Below the pieces are notes generated by a model. It searched no databases and was not told the DNA's origin. It saw only the letters and a program-made list of their open reading frames with translations. 64,000 nucleotides of DNA, taken from UBA6522 sp965262365 (lineage in GTDB: Bacteria; Pseudomonadota; Gammaproteobacteria; Steroidobacterales; Rariloculaceae). A program made the translations under genes and the position numbers. The stretch spans positions 868,001 to 932,000 of the forward strand of contig OZ253541.1 of NCBI GenBank assembly GCA_965262365.1. Reading direction: 5' to 3'. Below are positions 17,924 to 26,262 of the stretch, one piece after another (the first letter of the stretch is position 1; each line of letters opens with the position of its first letter).

Positions 17924-19372
17924 TCAGCCTACCGCACCCTCCAGACTTACGTTGAGAAGCGCCTGGGCTTCCACGGCGAACTCCATGGGGAGTTTCTTGA
18001 ATACTTCGCGGCAAAAGCCGTTCACGATCATGTTTACGGCGTCCTCCTCGGACAATCCGCGCTGGCGGCAGTAAAAGAGCTGGTCTTCACTGATCTTCGA
18101 GGTCGTAGCCTCGTGTTCGATCCGGGCGCTTTGCTCGCGGGCTTCCACATAGGGGAAAGTATGTGCCCCGCAACGGTCGCCGATCAGCAGGGAGTCGCAT
18201 TGGGTATAGTTTCGCGCACCCTTGGCGCTCGGCATCACCCTGACCAACCCGCGGTAGGCGTTCTGCGCATGTCCGGCGGAAATACCCTTGGAAATGATCG
18301 TGCTGCGGGAATTGCGGCCGATATGGATCATTTTCGTCCCGGTGTCCGCCTGCTGATAATTGTTGGTGACCGCGACGGAATAGAATTCGCCTATGGAATT
18401 CTCGCCTCGCAGGACGCAGCTCGGATACTTCCAGGTGATGGCGGAGCCGGTTTCCACCTGGGTCCAGGAGATCTTGGAGTTGGCGCCCCGGCAGTCGCCG
18501 CGCTTGGTTACAAAGTTGTAGATACCGCCCACACCGTTCTCATCGCCCGGATACCAGTTCTGGACGGTGGAGTACTTGATCTGCGCATCATCGAGCGCGA
18601 CCAGTTCCACGACCGCGGCGTGAAGCTGGTTCTCGTCACGCATGGGAGCCGTGCACCCCTCGAGATAACTCACGTGACTACCTTGATCGGCAATGATTAA
18701 CGTACGTTCAAACTGGCCGGTGTTGGCGGCGTTGATCCGGAAATAGGTCGACAGTTCCATGGGGCAGCGCACGCCCTTGGGCACATAGACGAAAGATCCG
18801 TCGCTGAAGACCGCGGAATTCAGGGAAGCGAAGAAATTGTCCCGCTGGGGTACCACGCTCCCCAGGTATTGTTCGATAAGCTCGGGGTGCTCGCGGACAG
18901 CCTCCGAAAAGGAGCAGAAGATCACGCCCGCCTCGGCGAGTCGTGACTTGAACGTCGTCGCGACCGAGACGCTGTCGAACACAGCATCCACGGCTACTCC
19001 AGCCAACTTTGCGCGTTCATGCAGCGGAATACCCAGCTTTTCGTACGTCTCGAGCAGTTTGGGGTCGACTTCGTCCAGGCTTTTCGGAGCATCGTCCTGA
19101 TTCTTCGGCGCCGCGAAATAGGAGATGGCCTGGTAGTCGATCTTGGGGTATTGCACATGGGCCCAGACCGGTTCGTCCATGGTGAGCCAATGGCGGTAAG
19201 CCTTGAGGCGCCACTGCGTCAGGAACTCCGGTTCACCCTTCTTTCTGGAAATGAGCCTGACGACGTCTTCGTCCAGACCGGGCGGCACGAGTTCCTGCTC
19301 TATGTCGGTGACAAAGCCGTGCTCGTAGCGGCTTTGAACGAAATCAGAAATTTCTTGAGGTTTTACTGACAT
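17924..19372 (-). CDS. sufB: Fe-S assembly scaffold SufB
   Basis: 482 residues, the main cluster-building subunit of SufBC2D. The conserved core VPKGVRCPMELSTYFRIN, SYLEGCTAPM and the C-terminal CDSLLIGDRCGAHTFPY, with its candidate cluster cysteine, are present. GFVTDIEQELVPPGL near the N-terminus is typical of the long SufB form. It follows sufR after 20 bases, with no separate promoter space. Confidence 0.97.
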   Translation of the reverse strand: MSVKPQEISDFVQSRYEHGFVTDIEQELVPPGLDEDVVRLISRKKGEPEFLTQWRLKAYRHWLTMDEPVWAHVQYPKIDYQAISYFAAPKNQDDAPKSLDEVDPKLLETYEKLGIPLHERAKLAGVAVDAVFDSVSVATTFKSRLAEAGVIFCSFSEAVREHPELIEQYLGSVVPQRDNFFASLNSAVFSDGSFVYVPKGVRCPMELSTYFRINAANTGQFERTLIIADQGSHVSYLEGCTAPMRDENQLHAAVVELVALDDAQIKYSTVQNWYPGDENGVGGIYNFVTKRGDCRGANSKISWTQVETGSAITWKYPSCVLRGENSIGEFYSVAVTNNYQQADTGTKMIHIGRNSRSTIISKGISAGHAQNAYRGLVRVMPSAKGARNYTQCDSLLIGDRCGAHTFPYVEAREQSARIEHEATTSKISEDQLFYCRQRGLSEEDAVNMIVNGFCREVFKKLPMEFAVEAQALLNVSLEGAVG

Positions 19373-19392
19373 ATATTTGATATCTAAGCTAA

Positions 19393-19854
19393 TTAGTGTT
19401 TGATCGACAGTCGTATTTCATTTTTCCAACGGCCCGGAGGCAAATTGGGCCCGGTGGGTTGCTGCAGGTCTGCCAGACTGACTTCGGCAAGCGCCTGACG
19501 AATGCTCACGTTGATTCTTTGCCATGCCCAGCCGACCAGACAAGAAGACTCCAGTTCGCAAAGGCCCGGAGCGGAACTGCACTCGGTAATGGCCACCGGC
19601 CCTTCCAGCGCATCGATGATTTCCGCGGCGGTGATCTCTTCGGCCGGCCGGGAGAGGGCGTAGCCGCCGCGTGCGCCGCGTGCGGAAACAGCCAGACCGG
19701 CGCGGACCAGCGACTTAAGCAGTTTGCTGACCGTGGGCAGCGCCAGGCGGGTATCCACGGCGACCTGGTGGGCGCTGGCCAGACGGCCCTCGCTGGCAGC
19801 CAGTTGGGCAAGTACCAGCGTCCCGTAGTCGGTCAGTTTACTCATTCGCAGCAT
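19393..19854 (-). CDS. Rrf2-family SUF operon regulator
   Basis: 153 residues. The winged helix (LTDYGTLVLAQLA, then LPTVSKLLKSLV) is of the Rrf2 type and carries three cysteines, C92, C99 and C105 (ECSSAPGLCELESSC), in the IscR-like spacing that binds a [2Fe-2S] cluster. Rrf2 regulators at the head of suf operons repress them when clusters are plentiful. It lies first in the operon, with a perfect inverted repeat in the promoter region upstream, so autoregulation is likely (inference). Confidence 0.92.
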   Translation of the reverse strand: MLRMSKLTDYGTLVLAQLAASEGRLASAHQVAVDTRLALPTVSKLLKSLVRAGLAVSARGARGGYALSRPAEEITAAEIIDALEGPVAITECSSAPGLCELESSCLVGWAWQRINVSIRQALAEVSLADLQQPTGPNLPPGRWKNEIRLSIKH

Positions 19855-19877
19855 GGCAGGGCCTGTAGACGGCTAAT

Positions 19878-19896
19878 TAGTACTATTCCAGTACTA
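19878..19896 (-). promoter_or_regulatory. candidate operator of the suf regulator
   Basis: TAGTACT-N5-AGTACTA is a perfect 7-bp inverted repeat 23 bases upstream of the regulator start, inside an A+T-rich 40-base stretch (19871-19910) that contrasts with the GC-rich surroundings. A further TTTACTAA lies beside it. Position and symmetry fit an Rrf2-type binding site. The exact promoter boxes are not clear. Confidence 0.6.
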
Positions 19897-19938
19897 TTTT
19901 ACTAAAAAATCGCGGGACAGGGTATCGAAGAGAGGGCG

Positions 19939-21474
19939 TTATTGTCGAAAGGGTTCCGTGGGACGGTCGTCCCGGTCGGTAGCTCGGGGGCGCAATTGTT
20001 GCTCTACGTGGGATTCCAGGTCCGAGAACTCGGTTCGGAATCGCTCCAGGTCCACGGGATTGACGCCCGGAGATTCCAGCGCCATGCGGATCTGGTTGAA
20101 GGCCAGGGCCAGGTTTCCGATGCTGAGATAGTAATGGGACATGTAGTGGTGGGCATTACCGATGTCGCCCTCGGCATTGGCTGCACGGGCTATCAGTCGA
20201 AACTGCTCCGGCGTGGGGACGGAGTTGTTCAGCAAGTCCAGGAGCAGATCGTGTGCCTTCGCGGGATAGCCTGCCGGAATAAGTGCATCGCCGTAGCTGA
20301 GGGTCAGCGGAACGTTCCTGGGAGACAGTTCGATGGCCTCTTCGTAGCGCGCAAGCGCCAGGTCGGTCTGATAGCTCTCCGTCAATGCCTCGGCTTCGCC
20401 GATTCGAAATGCGATGACGCCCGGAAACTCATCAACCAGTTCCGAGAATACCCGCTGAGCCAAGTCATGGCGTCCGTCGCTGTGCAGGCTGAGCGCGTAT
20501 CCATAACGGTCAGCGAGCCGCTCGCTGCCGGCATCCAGGCGTTCCTCGAAGATTTCCAGTGCCGCCTCCTCGGAAGGGGCTCCGAAGACCTCCAGACGAG
20601 CCTTGACGACATCGTAGCTGACGCTGTCCGTTACGTCCGCGGCCGGCAGAAGCCGCGCCCGTTCCCGCGCTTCGCCGATTCGCGCGGAAGTCACCGGGTG
20701 TGTCTGCAGGAACGACGGTACCAGGTCAGAAACGACTGCGTGCCGTCTGGACAACTTCTCAAAAAAGCTGGCCATTGCGGTGGGATCGAATCCGGCCGAA
20801 GCCAGTGTACCGATGCCGATCCTGTCGGCTTCGTGTTCGTTGGCGCGGGTATAGTTGATTTGCGCCTGAATCGCCGCCGCCTGCGAAGCGCTGATGATGC
20901 CCTGCATGGCCTGGCCGTCGGCATCCGCCGCGGCACCGAGCAACACCGCGACAATCATGGCCGCCATTGACAGGATGCTGTTTCGCTGGTTGCTGTAGAT
21001 GGAGCGGGCGATATGGCGCTGGGTGACGTGCGCGACCTCGTGTGCCAGCACCCCCGCGACTTCGCTCTCTCGTTCGCTGGCCAATATCAGACCGGCATTC
21101 ACGCCGATGAATCCTCCGGGCAGCGCGAAAGCGTTGATGGCGTCGTCGCCCACCATGAAGAATTCGAACCGGTGGTCGCCATCGTTGGCCTGTCCTGCCA
21201 ACCGGGCGCCTAGGGTCTGTATGTACTCGGTAACGATCGGGTCGTCCATGATTGCGCCGGCGCTGCGGAGTTGGGACATGACGCCGCGACCGATTTGAGC
21301 CTCCTGGCTCCGGTTGAGTACGGAGTCGGCCGGTGTACCGAAATCCGGCAGGTTGGGCGTTTGCGCGACGGCGTTGACGCTGACAGCGAGCAGCAGGGCT
21401 GTCGACCACCTGGAGCGGCAGCCTCGATTCCCGGGCGCGGCACGCACCGAAGGGATGTCCCTGGACGACTTCAT
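19939..21474 (-). CDS. BepA-like M48 metalloprotease
   Basis: 511 residues from the ATG at 21474. A signal peptide (ALLLAVSVNAVAQ) precedes an M48 domain with the zinc motif HEVAH at 145-149 and a second metal ligand in NEHEADRIG. The C-terminal ~220 residues are TPR-like, ending in a basic tail. This is the architecture of BepA/YfgC, a periplasmic protease and chaperone for outer membrane proteins such as LptD. The ten residues before the chosen start are not conserved-looking. It is transcribed in the same direction as the suf operon, which starts 85 bases downstream. Confidence 0.9.
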   Translation of the reverse strand: MKSSRDIPSVRAAPGNRGCRSRWSTALLLAVSVNAVAQTPNLPDFGTPADSVLNRSQEAQIGRGVMSQLRSAGAIMDDPIVTEYIQTLGARLAGQANDGDHRFEFFMVGDDAINAFALPGGFIGVNAGLILASERESEVAGVLAHEVAHVTQRHIARSIYSNQRNSILSMAAMIVAVLLGAAADADGQAMQGIISASQAAAIQAQINYTRANEHEADRIGIGTLASAGFDPTAMASFFEKLSRRHAVVSDLVPSFLQTHPVTSARIGEARERARLLPAADVTDSVSYDVVKARLEVFGAPSEEAALEIFEERLDAGSERLADRYGYALSLHSDGRHDLAQRVFSELVDEFPGVIAFRIGEAEALTESYQTDLALARYEEAIELSPRNVPLTLSYGDALIPAGYPAKAHDLLLDLLNNSVPTPEQFRLIARAANAEGDIGNAHHYMSHYYLSIGNLALAFNQIRMALESPGVNPVDLERFRTEFSDLESHVEQQLRPRATDRDDRPTEPFRQ

Positions 21475-21610
21475 CGTGTGCAGCGTCTCCTCCGACTCCT
21501 CCACGCATTTACGGCGTACGCTTGCGACTGTCCGCAGATACAGTTCATCGAACGCCCTGGGTATTTCGTCGGTATGACCCCGAATATCTTACAAAGTTTC
21601 TCATCTCCCA

Positions 21611-22144
21611 TCACGCAGTCTTCACGGGTTCCATGATGGCATCCAGATTGAGCCGGTCGCAGAACTCCATGAACTCCTCCCGAATACCCGAAATGTGGAT
21701 ACCCGCGGGAATGTTCACAAACATCTGAACCGAAAACATGGGGGTTCCCGTGTGCACGGCCGGATAGCTGCGAGTCGTGACTTCGGCGATCCCGATCTTG
21801 CGTTCTGCAAAGAATCCGGACAGGTGATGGACGATGCCTGGCTGATCGAGGCAGACTACGTCGATCGCGTAGGGCAGCAATTCCTTGTGGAACTGCCTGG
21901 TACTGGTACGCCGCACATAAATGGTCAGGCCCTCGGTGCCGTCGTAGCGCCCGAGATCCTGCTCCAGCCTGCTGATCGAGTGCCAGTTGCCCGCGACCAG
22001 CATAAGCATCGCAAACTCTGCCCCCAGCGCGGTCATGCGGCTTTCCCTGATTGTCGCGCCGCACTCCAGGATGATCCGGGAGATGGTCTGCACTGCGCCC
22101 GTGTGATCGTTGCCCACCGCAGTGATGACCAGAAGTTGTTCCAT
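21611..22144 (-). CDS. gcvR: GcvR-like double ACT domain regulator
   Basis: 177 residues made of two ACT domains. The first starts LLVITAVGNDHTGAVQTISR and the second YAIDVVCLDQPGIVHHLSGF. E. coli GcvR has this layout and modulates GcvA control of glycine cleavage. Its location beside dapA on the opposite strand matches many gammaproteobacteria. I chose the ATG at 22144, since the ACT domain begins four residues later. The 182-base gap to dapA must hold both promoters. Confidence 0.85.
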   Translation of the reverse strand: MEQLLVITAVGNDHTGAVQTISRIILECGATIRESRMTALGAEFAMLMLVAGNWHSISRLEQDLGRYDGTEGLTIYVRRTSTRQFHKELLPYAIDVVCLDQPGIVHHLSGFFAERKIGIAEVTTRSYPAVHTGTPMFSVQMFVNIPAGIHISGIREEFMEFCDRLNLDAIMEPVKTA

Positions 22145-22326
22145 TCGTGCAGATCCTGATGGCTCCATTGGCGCAGTTTACTCTGATCGAGCCGGGGCCT
22201 GTTAGCGTCGCGGCGGACAGGGTTGAAGGCGCGCGACGTGAAATCGGGCTGCCCCGGGACCGGAATAGTTGCGTACCCGCAGGGGCAAACGTACCATCCC
22301 GGCCAATCGTATGCCGAGGCGAGTGG

Positions 22327-23214
22327 ATGTCTTTTGGGAGTATCGTCGCGCTGGTGACCCCCATGAGCGATGCAGGGGATATCGATGAGCCGCAATTGAC
22401 GCGGCTTATCGAGTTCCATCTGCAGGCGGGTACCGAGGGTTTTGTCATTGCCGGGACCACGGGCGAATCGGCAACGTTGACCCGTGACGAACATGTCCGG
22501 GTGATCGAGCGCGCCTGTGACCTGGTAGGCGGAAGGGCGCCGGTCATTGCCGGTACGGGATCCAATTCCACGGCCCAGACGCTGGAATTGTCCCGCGCCG
22601 TGGACCGTCTGCCCGTCGCGGGCTTTCTGCTGGTCACCCCCTACTACAACAAGCCGAGCCAGGAAGGCATGTACCGGCACTTCTGCGCCGTGGCGGATGC
22701 CGTGCGCCGGCCGGTCATACTTTACAACGTACCGTCCAGGACGGGCGTGGACCTCACCCCCGGCACGGTGGCGCGCCTGGCACGGCATGGAAACATCAGC
22801 GGTATCAAGGAGGCGACGGGAGAACTGGGCCGCGTGACGCAGTTGCGCCGGGCTTGCGGAAGAGATTTCGTGCTGCTCAGCGGCGACGACCTGACCGCTT
22901 GTGAATTCATGCTCAGAGGCGGAGACGGCGTCATTTCGGTGACGGCCAACGTCGCACCGGCTCAGATGAGGGCGCTTTGCGACGCTGCCCGGTCCGGAGA
23001 ACGGCTCCAAGCCGAGCGAATCGACGGCGAACTGGGTTTGCTGCATCGTGCGTTGTTCGTGGAAAGCAATCCGATTCCTGTGAAATGGGCGGTTGAACAG
23101 TTGGGCTTTCAGGTACCCGGAATCCGCCTGCCTCTGACGAGGCTGGCCCGGGAGCATCACGCAACGTTGCGTTCGGCCCTGACTACAGCCGGAATCAAGG
23201 TCTCCGGTCCATGA
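22327..23214 (+). CDS. dapA: 4-hydroxy-tetrahydrodipicolinate synthase
   Basis: 295 residues, class I aldolase fold. It condenses pyruvate with aspartate semialdehyde in lysine and diaminopimelate synthesis. The visible motifs are GTTGESATLTRDEH, the catalytic tyrosine in LYNVPSRTGVDL and the Schiff-base lysine in ISGIKEATGELG. I chose the ATG at 22327 (MSFGSIVALVTPM), where the family starts. The 60 upstream codons in frame are not part of the protein. Confidence 0.96.
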   Translation: MSFGSIVALVTPMSDAGDIDEPQLTRLIEFHLQAGTEGFVIAGTTGESATLTRDEHVRVIERACDLVGGRAPVIAGTGSNSTAQTLELSRAVDRLPVAGFLLVTPYYNKPSQEGMYRHFCAVADAVRRPVILYNVPSRTGVDLTPGTVARLARHGNISGIKEATGELGRVTQLRRACGRDFVLLSGDDLTACEFMLRGGDGVISVTANVAPAQMRALCDAARSGERLQAERIDGELGLLHRALFVESNPIPVKWAVEQLGFQVPGIRLPLTRLAREHHATLRSALTTAGIKVSGP

Positions 23215-23522
23215 CGTATCGTGCGGTTCTGGCCGCCATCGCGCTTGCGTTGTGTATCGGCGGCTGCTCCCGCAATGCCGGATTGCGGTGCGAAAACCAG
23301 GAACGCTACGGCGGTGCGGGGGAAGTCGCTCCACTCATGATTCCGGATGACCTCGATCCACCGACCGAAGTCGAGGCGTTGCGCATACCCACAACGGGTA
23401 GTTCCACAGTAGCCGGCGAGTCGCAAGTATCCGAGCAGCCACAGGCGGTCCCGGCGGACGGGGACGCGGCCTCGTGCACCGAGGCGCCTCCGGATTTCTT
23501 CGAGGAAGGATTGCCCGGGTAA
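23211..23522 (+). CDS. small BamC-like lipoprotein
   Basis: 103 residues with a lipoprotein signal (VLAAIALALCIGGC, lipobox IGGC). The short mature part contains APLMIPDDLDPP, which resembles the BamC N-terminal segment (PL-x-IP-x-DL) that contacts BamD, and then a low-complexity acidic end. It overlaps dapA by four bases, the place where bamC/nlpB sits in enterobacteria. The two folded BamC domains are absent. The identification rests on position and one motif, so it is tentative. Confidence 0.6.
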   Translation: MTYRAVLAAIALALCIGGCSRNAGLRCENQERYGGAGEVAPLMIPDDLDPPTEVEALRIPTTGSSTVAGESQVSEQPQAVPADGDAASCTEAPPDFFEEGLPG

Positions 23523-23588
23523 CCCCTCCCCAAGCGCTGCCGCCGTGGCATCACGGCATGCGCGGCGTTTGCGACCCCGATCGCTCGC

Positions 23589-24062
23589 TCAATAGGGTTC
23601 AGATGAACCGCGGTAGCGGCTGATCAGGTAGTCCAGGGACAGCTTTCCGGAACCAAATACCATCACCGCCAACAGCATCAGGCCCCAAATCCAATGGTCA
23701 TTGACCGCGTTCTCGAAGCCGGGACTGAAGATGACGTGGGCATAGGCAATCACCGCGACGACATTGACCACCGACAGTCCCAGGGCTCCAAGCCTGCCGG
23801 CAAGTCCCACGAACAGCATCAGCGGGAATAGCAGTTCACCCACGGTTCCCAAGAGGGCTGCAAGGTAGGGCGACAGCAGGGGAGTGCGGTACTCGTACTC
23901 GAACAGGAACAACGTCGAGTCCCACGAGTTCAATTTTATCAGTCCGGCCTTCCAGAACTGGTAGCCGACATAGAATCGCATCAGGACGAGAAAAAGATCC
24001 CAGCGCAGTGCGTTCAGGATCCTTGCGGGCCCGGTTATCAGATACTTGATGGTTGCTTCCAT
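23589..24062 (-). CDS. DoxX-family membrane protein of bufferin operon
   Basis: 157 residues with four membrane helices. The DoxX signature RFYVGYQFWKAGLIKL sits near residues 29-44. It starts 15 bases after the DUF2063 gene and is the last gene of the four-gene unit. DoxX proteins of this kind accompany DUF2282/DUF692/DUF2063 genes in bufferin clusters. Their exact role is unknown, and an electron-transfer or redox task in the maturation is only a guess. It converges on the BamC-like gene. Confidence 0.82.
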   Translation of the reverse strand: MEATIKYLITGPARILNALRWDLFLVLMRFYVGYQFWKAGLIKLNSWDSTLFLFEYEYRTPLLSPYLAALLGTVGELLFPLMLFVGLAGRLGALGLSVVNVVAVIAYAHVIFSPGFENAVNDHWIWGLMLLAVMVFGSGKLSLDYLISRYRGSSEPY

Positions 24063-24077
24063 ATCGACGAACCTCGA

Positions 24078-24884
24078 TCACGTTGTAACAGGTGGCGAGT
24101 CGGCCGACGACACTTCCGCGAGCAGGCCCAGACCCAGGACGGTTTGCAGCGCCGAGGCAAGATCCGGCGCAGCCGCGATGTCATCTCCCTCGAGTGCCCG
24201 GTCGCGCGGTTGCCATGCATCCTCCAGACGGGCGCCACGGGCCAGCTCCGAGGCCAGGGAGAAGGTGGCCTCGTCGAGCAAGTGCATCTGCAGATCGTTA
24301 CCCCGCCTGGTGACCGCGACATTCTCGCCTCCCTGGTTGAGGTCGACGTGGGCGGTGCTCCCGGGCTGATTGGCCTGCCAGATGGAAAGAACCGGGTATC
24401 GCGACCGCAGCAGGCGCATGGCTCTGCGGGCCGCGAAAAACAGATTGCCGTAGTCGTGCTCGTTGAATCGACCGAACTCGGAGATCGCCAGCGGCGGTTC
24501 GTCGCGTTCCAGGTGGACCTCTTCAAGCGCCCATTCGAGCTCGGACACAGTTGGAAGGTACCGAAACCGGGAGTCGGCGTAGGTGCGATCGAGGAACGCC
24601 GGAAAATTCTCCCCGAAGCGTTGCAGATCGCCGCATCGGGAAGGGTGTGTGCGGGTGTACTCGCTTGCAAGCCCCTCAAAGCACGCTTCTCCCACCAGGC
24701 GTTCGATGACCGGGAAACTCGCTGCGAGGGTCTTTCTGTAAATCTCCCGGTAATTGTTCTGGTAGACCGCGACTCGCTGTTCGGCCGCGACCCCGTTGTC
24801 GCGCACCATTGGCAGAAGTACCGCCGGGTCCTTGTCGGTGAACGCCTGGTAGCAGGACGTCTGCAGATCACGCAGCGAGTTCAT
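24078..24884 (-). CDS. DUF2063 (BufC/HvfC) partner protein
   Basis: 268 residues. The N-terminal HvfC/BufC domain begins LRDLQTSCYQAFTDKD and contains the NNYREIYRKTLAASFPVIERLVG-type helix around residues 45-67. A C-terminal domain follows with ERDEPPLAISEFGR. In DUF692-type RiPP systems this partner helps the enzyme recognise or bind the precursor. It overlaps the DUF692 gene by 17 bases. I chose the ATG at 24884 (MNSLRDLQ), since upstream codons lie inside the previous gene. Confidence 0.85.
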   Translation of the reverse strand: MNSLRDLQTSCYQAFTDKDPAVLLPMVRDNGVAAEQRVAVYQNNYREIYRKTLAASFPVIERLVGEACFEGLASEYTRTHPSRCGDLQRFGENFPAFLDRTYADSRFRYLPTVSELEWALEEVHLERDEPPLAISEFGRFNEHDYGNLFFAARRAMRLLRSRYPVLSIWQANQPGSTAHVDLNQGGENVAVTRRGNDLQMHLLDEATFSLASELARGARLEDAWQPRDRALEGDDIAAAPDLASALQTVLGLGLLAEVSSADSPPVTT

Positions 24885-25743
24885 GAGCCTCGTCCAGAAT
24901 GCCCCGTGCGGTTTCGGCCTCACGCAGCAGCCGTTCCAGGGGGGGAAAGTCGGAATCCCACTCGATGAGCGTCGGACGGCGGCCAAACCGCACCACCGCG
25001 TGCCGGAAAAGCTCCCAAACCGGCTTGCACACCGGCGTATTGTGGGTATCGATCAATATCTCGCGCTCGCCGCATTGGCGCGCCGTGTGGCCTGCAAGAT
25101 GCATTTCGGCGACGCGCTCCGGCGGGATGGCGTTCAGATAGGCCACCGGGTCGAAGCCATGGTTTACCGCATTGACGTGGATATTGTTGATGTCCAGCAG
25201 CAGTCCGCAGCCGCTTCGTTGGGATACGGCAACCAGGAATTCGTGTTCGGGCATGGCTGAATCAACGAATTCCAGGTAGCTGGAGACATTTTCGATGAGG
25301 ATCGGTCGTTTCAGGGTGTCCTGGACTTCCTGGACTCGACATACCATGTGATCAAGGGCTTCTTCCGTGTACGGTAGCGGAAGCAGGTCGTTCAAGTGGC
25401 GGCCGTTGACGGCGCCCCAGGAAAGATGTTCGGAGACCAGGGCGGGCTCGACGCAATCGACAAGTGCACGAAGACGGGCCAGGTGCTCCTTGTCCAGTGG
25501 GTCGGTGGAACCGATGGAAAGTCCCACCCCGTGAAGGCTGATGGGGTAGTTACGGCGAATTCGTACCAGCGCTCCCCGCGCTATCCCGTCCTCGGCAAAA
25601 TAGTTTTCGCTGTGCGCCTCAAGCCACGCGACCGGCGGCCGTCGGTTGATGAATTCGCCGTGAAATGGTCCGCGAAGGCCGATCCCGGCTGTCGCCGGGA
25701 TCGGGTCCGCGTTGCTGGATGCGTGCTCGACGCCTGGTGTCAT
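24868..25743 (-). CDS. DUF692 multinuclear iron oxygenase (BufB type)
   Basis: 291 residues, TIM-barrel fold of the MbnB/BufB group. Visible features are GIGLRGPFHGEF near the N-terminus, WLEAHSENYF (metal ligands), SLHGVGLSIGS, LVSEHLSWG and LLDINNIHVNA, all hallmark motifs. The family rearranges cysteines of a precursor peptide with iron and oxygen. The ATG at 25743 overlaps the stop of the precursor gene by four bases. The insertion-like segment IPATAGIG sits on an 11-bp DNA stem (25679-25704). Confidence 0.92.
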   Translation of the reverse strand: MTPGVEHASSNADPIPATAGIGLRGPFHGEFINRRPPVAWLEAHSENYFAEDGIARGALVRIRRNYPISLHGVGLSIGSTDPLDKEHLARLRALVDCVEPALVSEHLSWGAVNGRHLNDLLPLPYTEEALDHMVCRVQEVQDTLKRPILIENVSSYLEFVDSAMPEHEFLVAVSQRSGCGLLLDINNIHVNAVNHGFDPVAYLNAIPPERVAEMHLAGHTARQCGEREILIDTHNTPVCKPVWELFRHAVVRFGRRPTLIEWDSDFPPLERLLREAETARGILDEAHELAA

Positions 25744-25991
25744 TCCCTGACTTCGCCGCCGGCGATGCGATCGCACGTGCCGGCAGGAAGCAGGATGTAC
25801 TCGTTGGCGTCGGCGTCCGTGCTGGCCTGACCCTGGCACGTATGTCCGGAGCCCGCACAGTCATTGGCGCCGGCCTTGACGATGCCATAGCATTTCTCCA
25901 TATCGGGAGCGTCCTGTGCGGATACGGCGAAAGCGCCCATCGCTAGGAGGCTGCTAACGGCGGTGGTAATCAAGGCTTGTTTGCTGGTCAT
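25740..25991 (-). CDS. DUF2282 bufferin precursor peptide (BufA1 type)
   Basis: 83 residues. A signal peptide (LITTAVSSLLAMGAFAVSA) precedes a short mature region with exactly four cysteines: C34 (EKCYGIVKAG), C45 (NDCAG), C52 (HTCQG) and C73 (PAGTCDRI). This is the conserved DUF2282 pattern. Bufferins are copper-binding RiPPs in which DUF692 enzymes modify the middle cysteines, and the product acts in the periplasm against copper excess. It heads the operon bufA-bufB-bufC-doxX, and its stop overlaps the enzyme start, which couples them. Confidence 0.92.
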   Translation of the reverse strand: MTSKQALITTAVSSLLAMGAFAVSAQDAPDMEKCYGIVKAGANDCAGSGHTCQGQASTDADANEYILLPAGTCDRIAGGEVRE

Positions 25992-26025
25992 CGGTCAACT
26001 CCTGGTTTCTGGTGAACTCATTGTC

Positions 26026-26055
26026 TTCGACAGTGCCCGTCACCAAAGGTTGCCA
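26026..26055 (-). promoter_or_regulatory. candidate ECF-type promoter of bufferin operon
   Basis: Reading on the minus strand, TGGCAAC and TGTCGAA are separated by 16 bases and lie about 35 bases upstream of the precursor ATG. The AAC/CGAA pattern is of the extracytoplasmic-function sigma type, and bufferin operons in other bacteria are controlled by such a factor. No sigma factor gene is in the window. This is pattern matching only. Confidence 0.35.
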
Positions 26056-26262
26056 TCAGTCAGATGATCTCGGGCGACCTTGGTAACTTCCGGGCCTGCG
26101 CGTATATTACACCGGCGCCCAGCGAGATTGGGCACTAGCAGCGCCAGTCGTGCCCATTACCCAATGCCCGCACAACTCTCTGCTACGCAAAGTCTTGACA
26201 TGACGCTCACGAGACTCGCCCTTGGTAACCCTGTTGCGGCCGCCGTCCCGGGCCCACGCCAA

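Noticed and set aside
25679..25704. 11-bp perfect stem (CCGATCCCGGC / GCCGGGATCGG) in the 5' part of the DUF692 gene
   Set aside because: It lies inside a conserved coding motif (AGIGLR), so codon choice explains it; a regulatory hairpin is possible but unsupported.
26195..26200. TTGACA on the plus strand in the gap between the bufferin operon and the kinase
   Set aside because: No -10 box at proper spacing and no plus-strand gene downstream; the following gene is on the minus strand.
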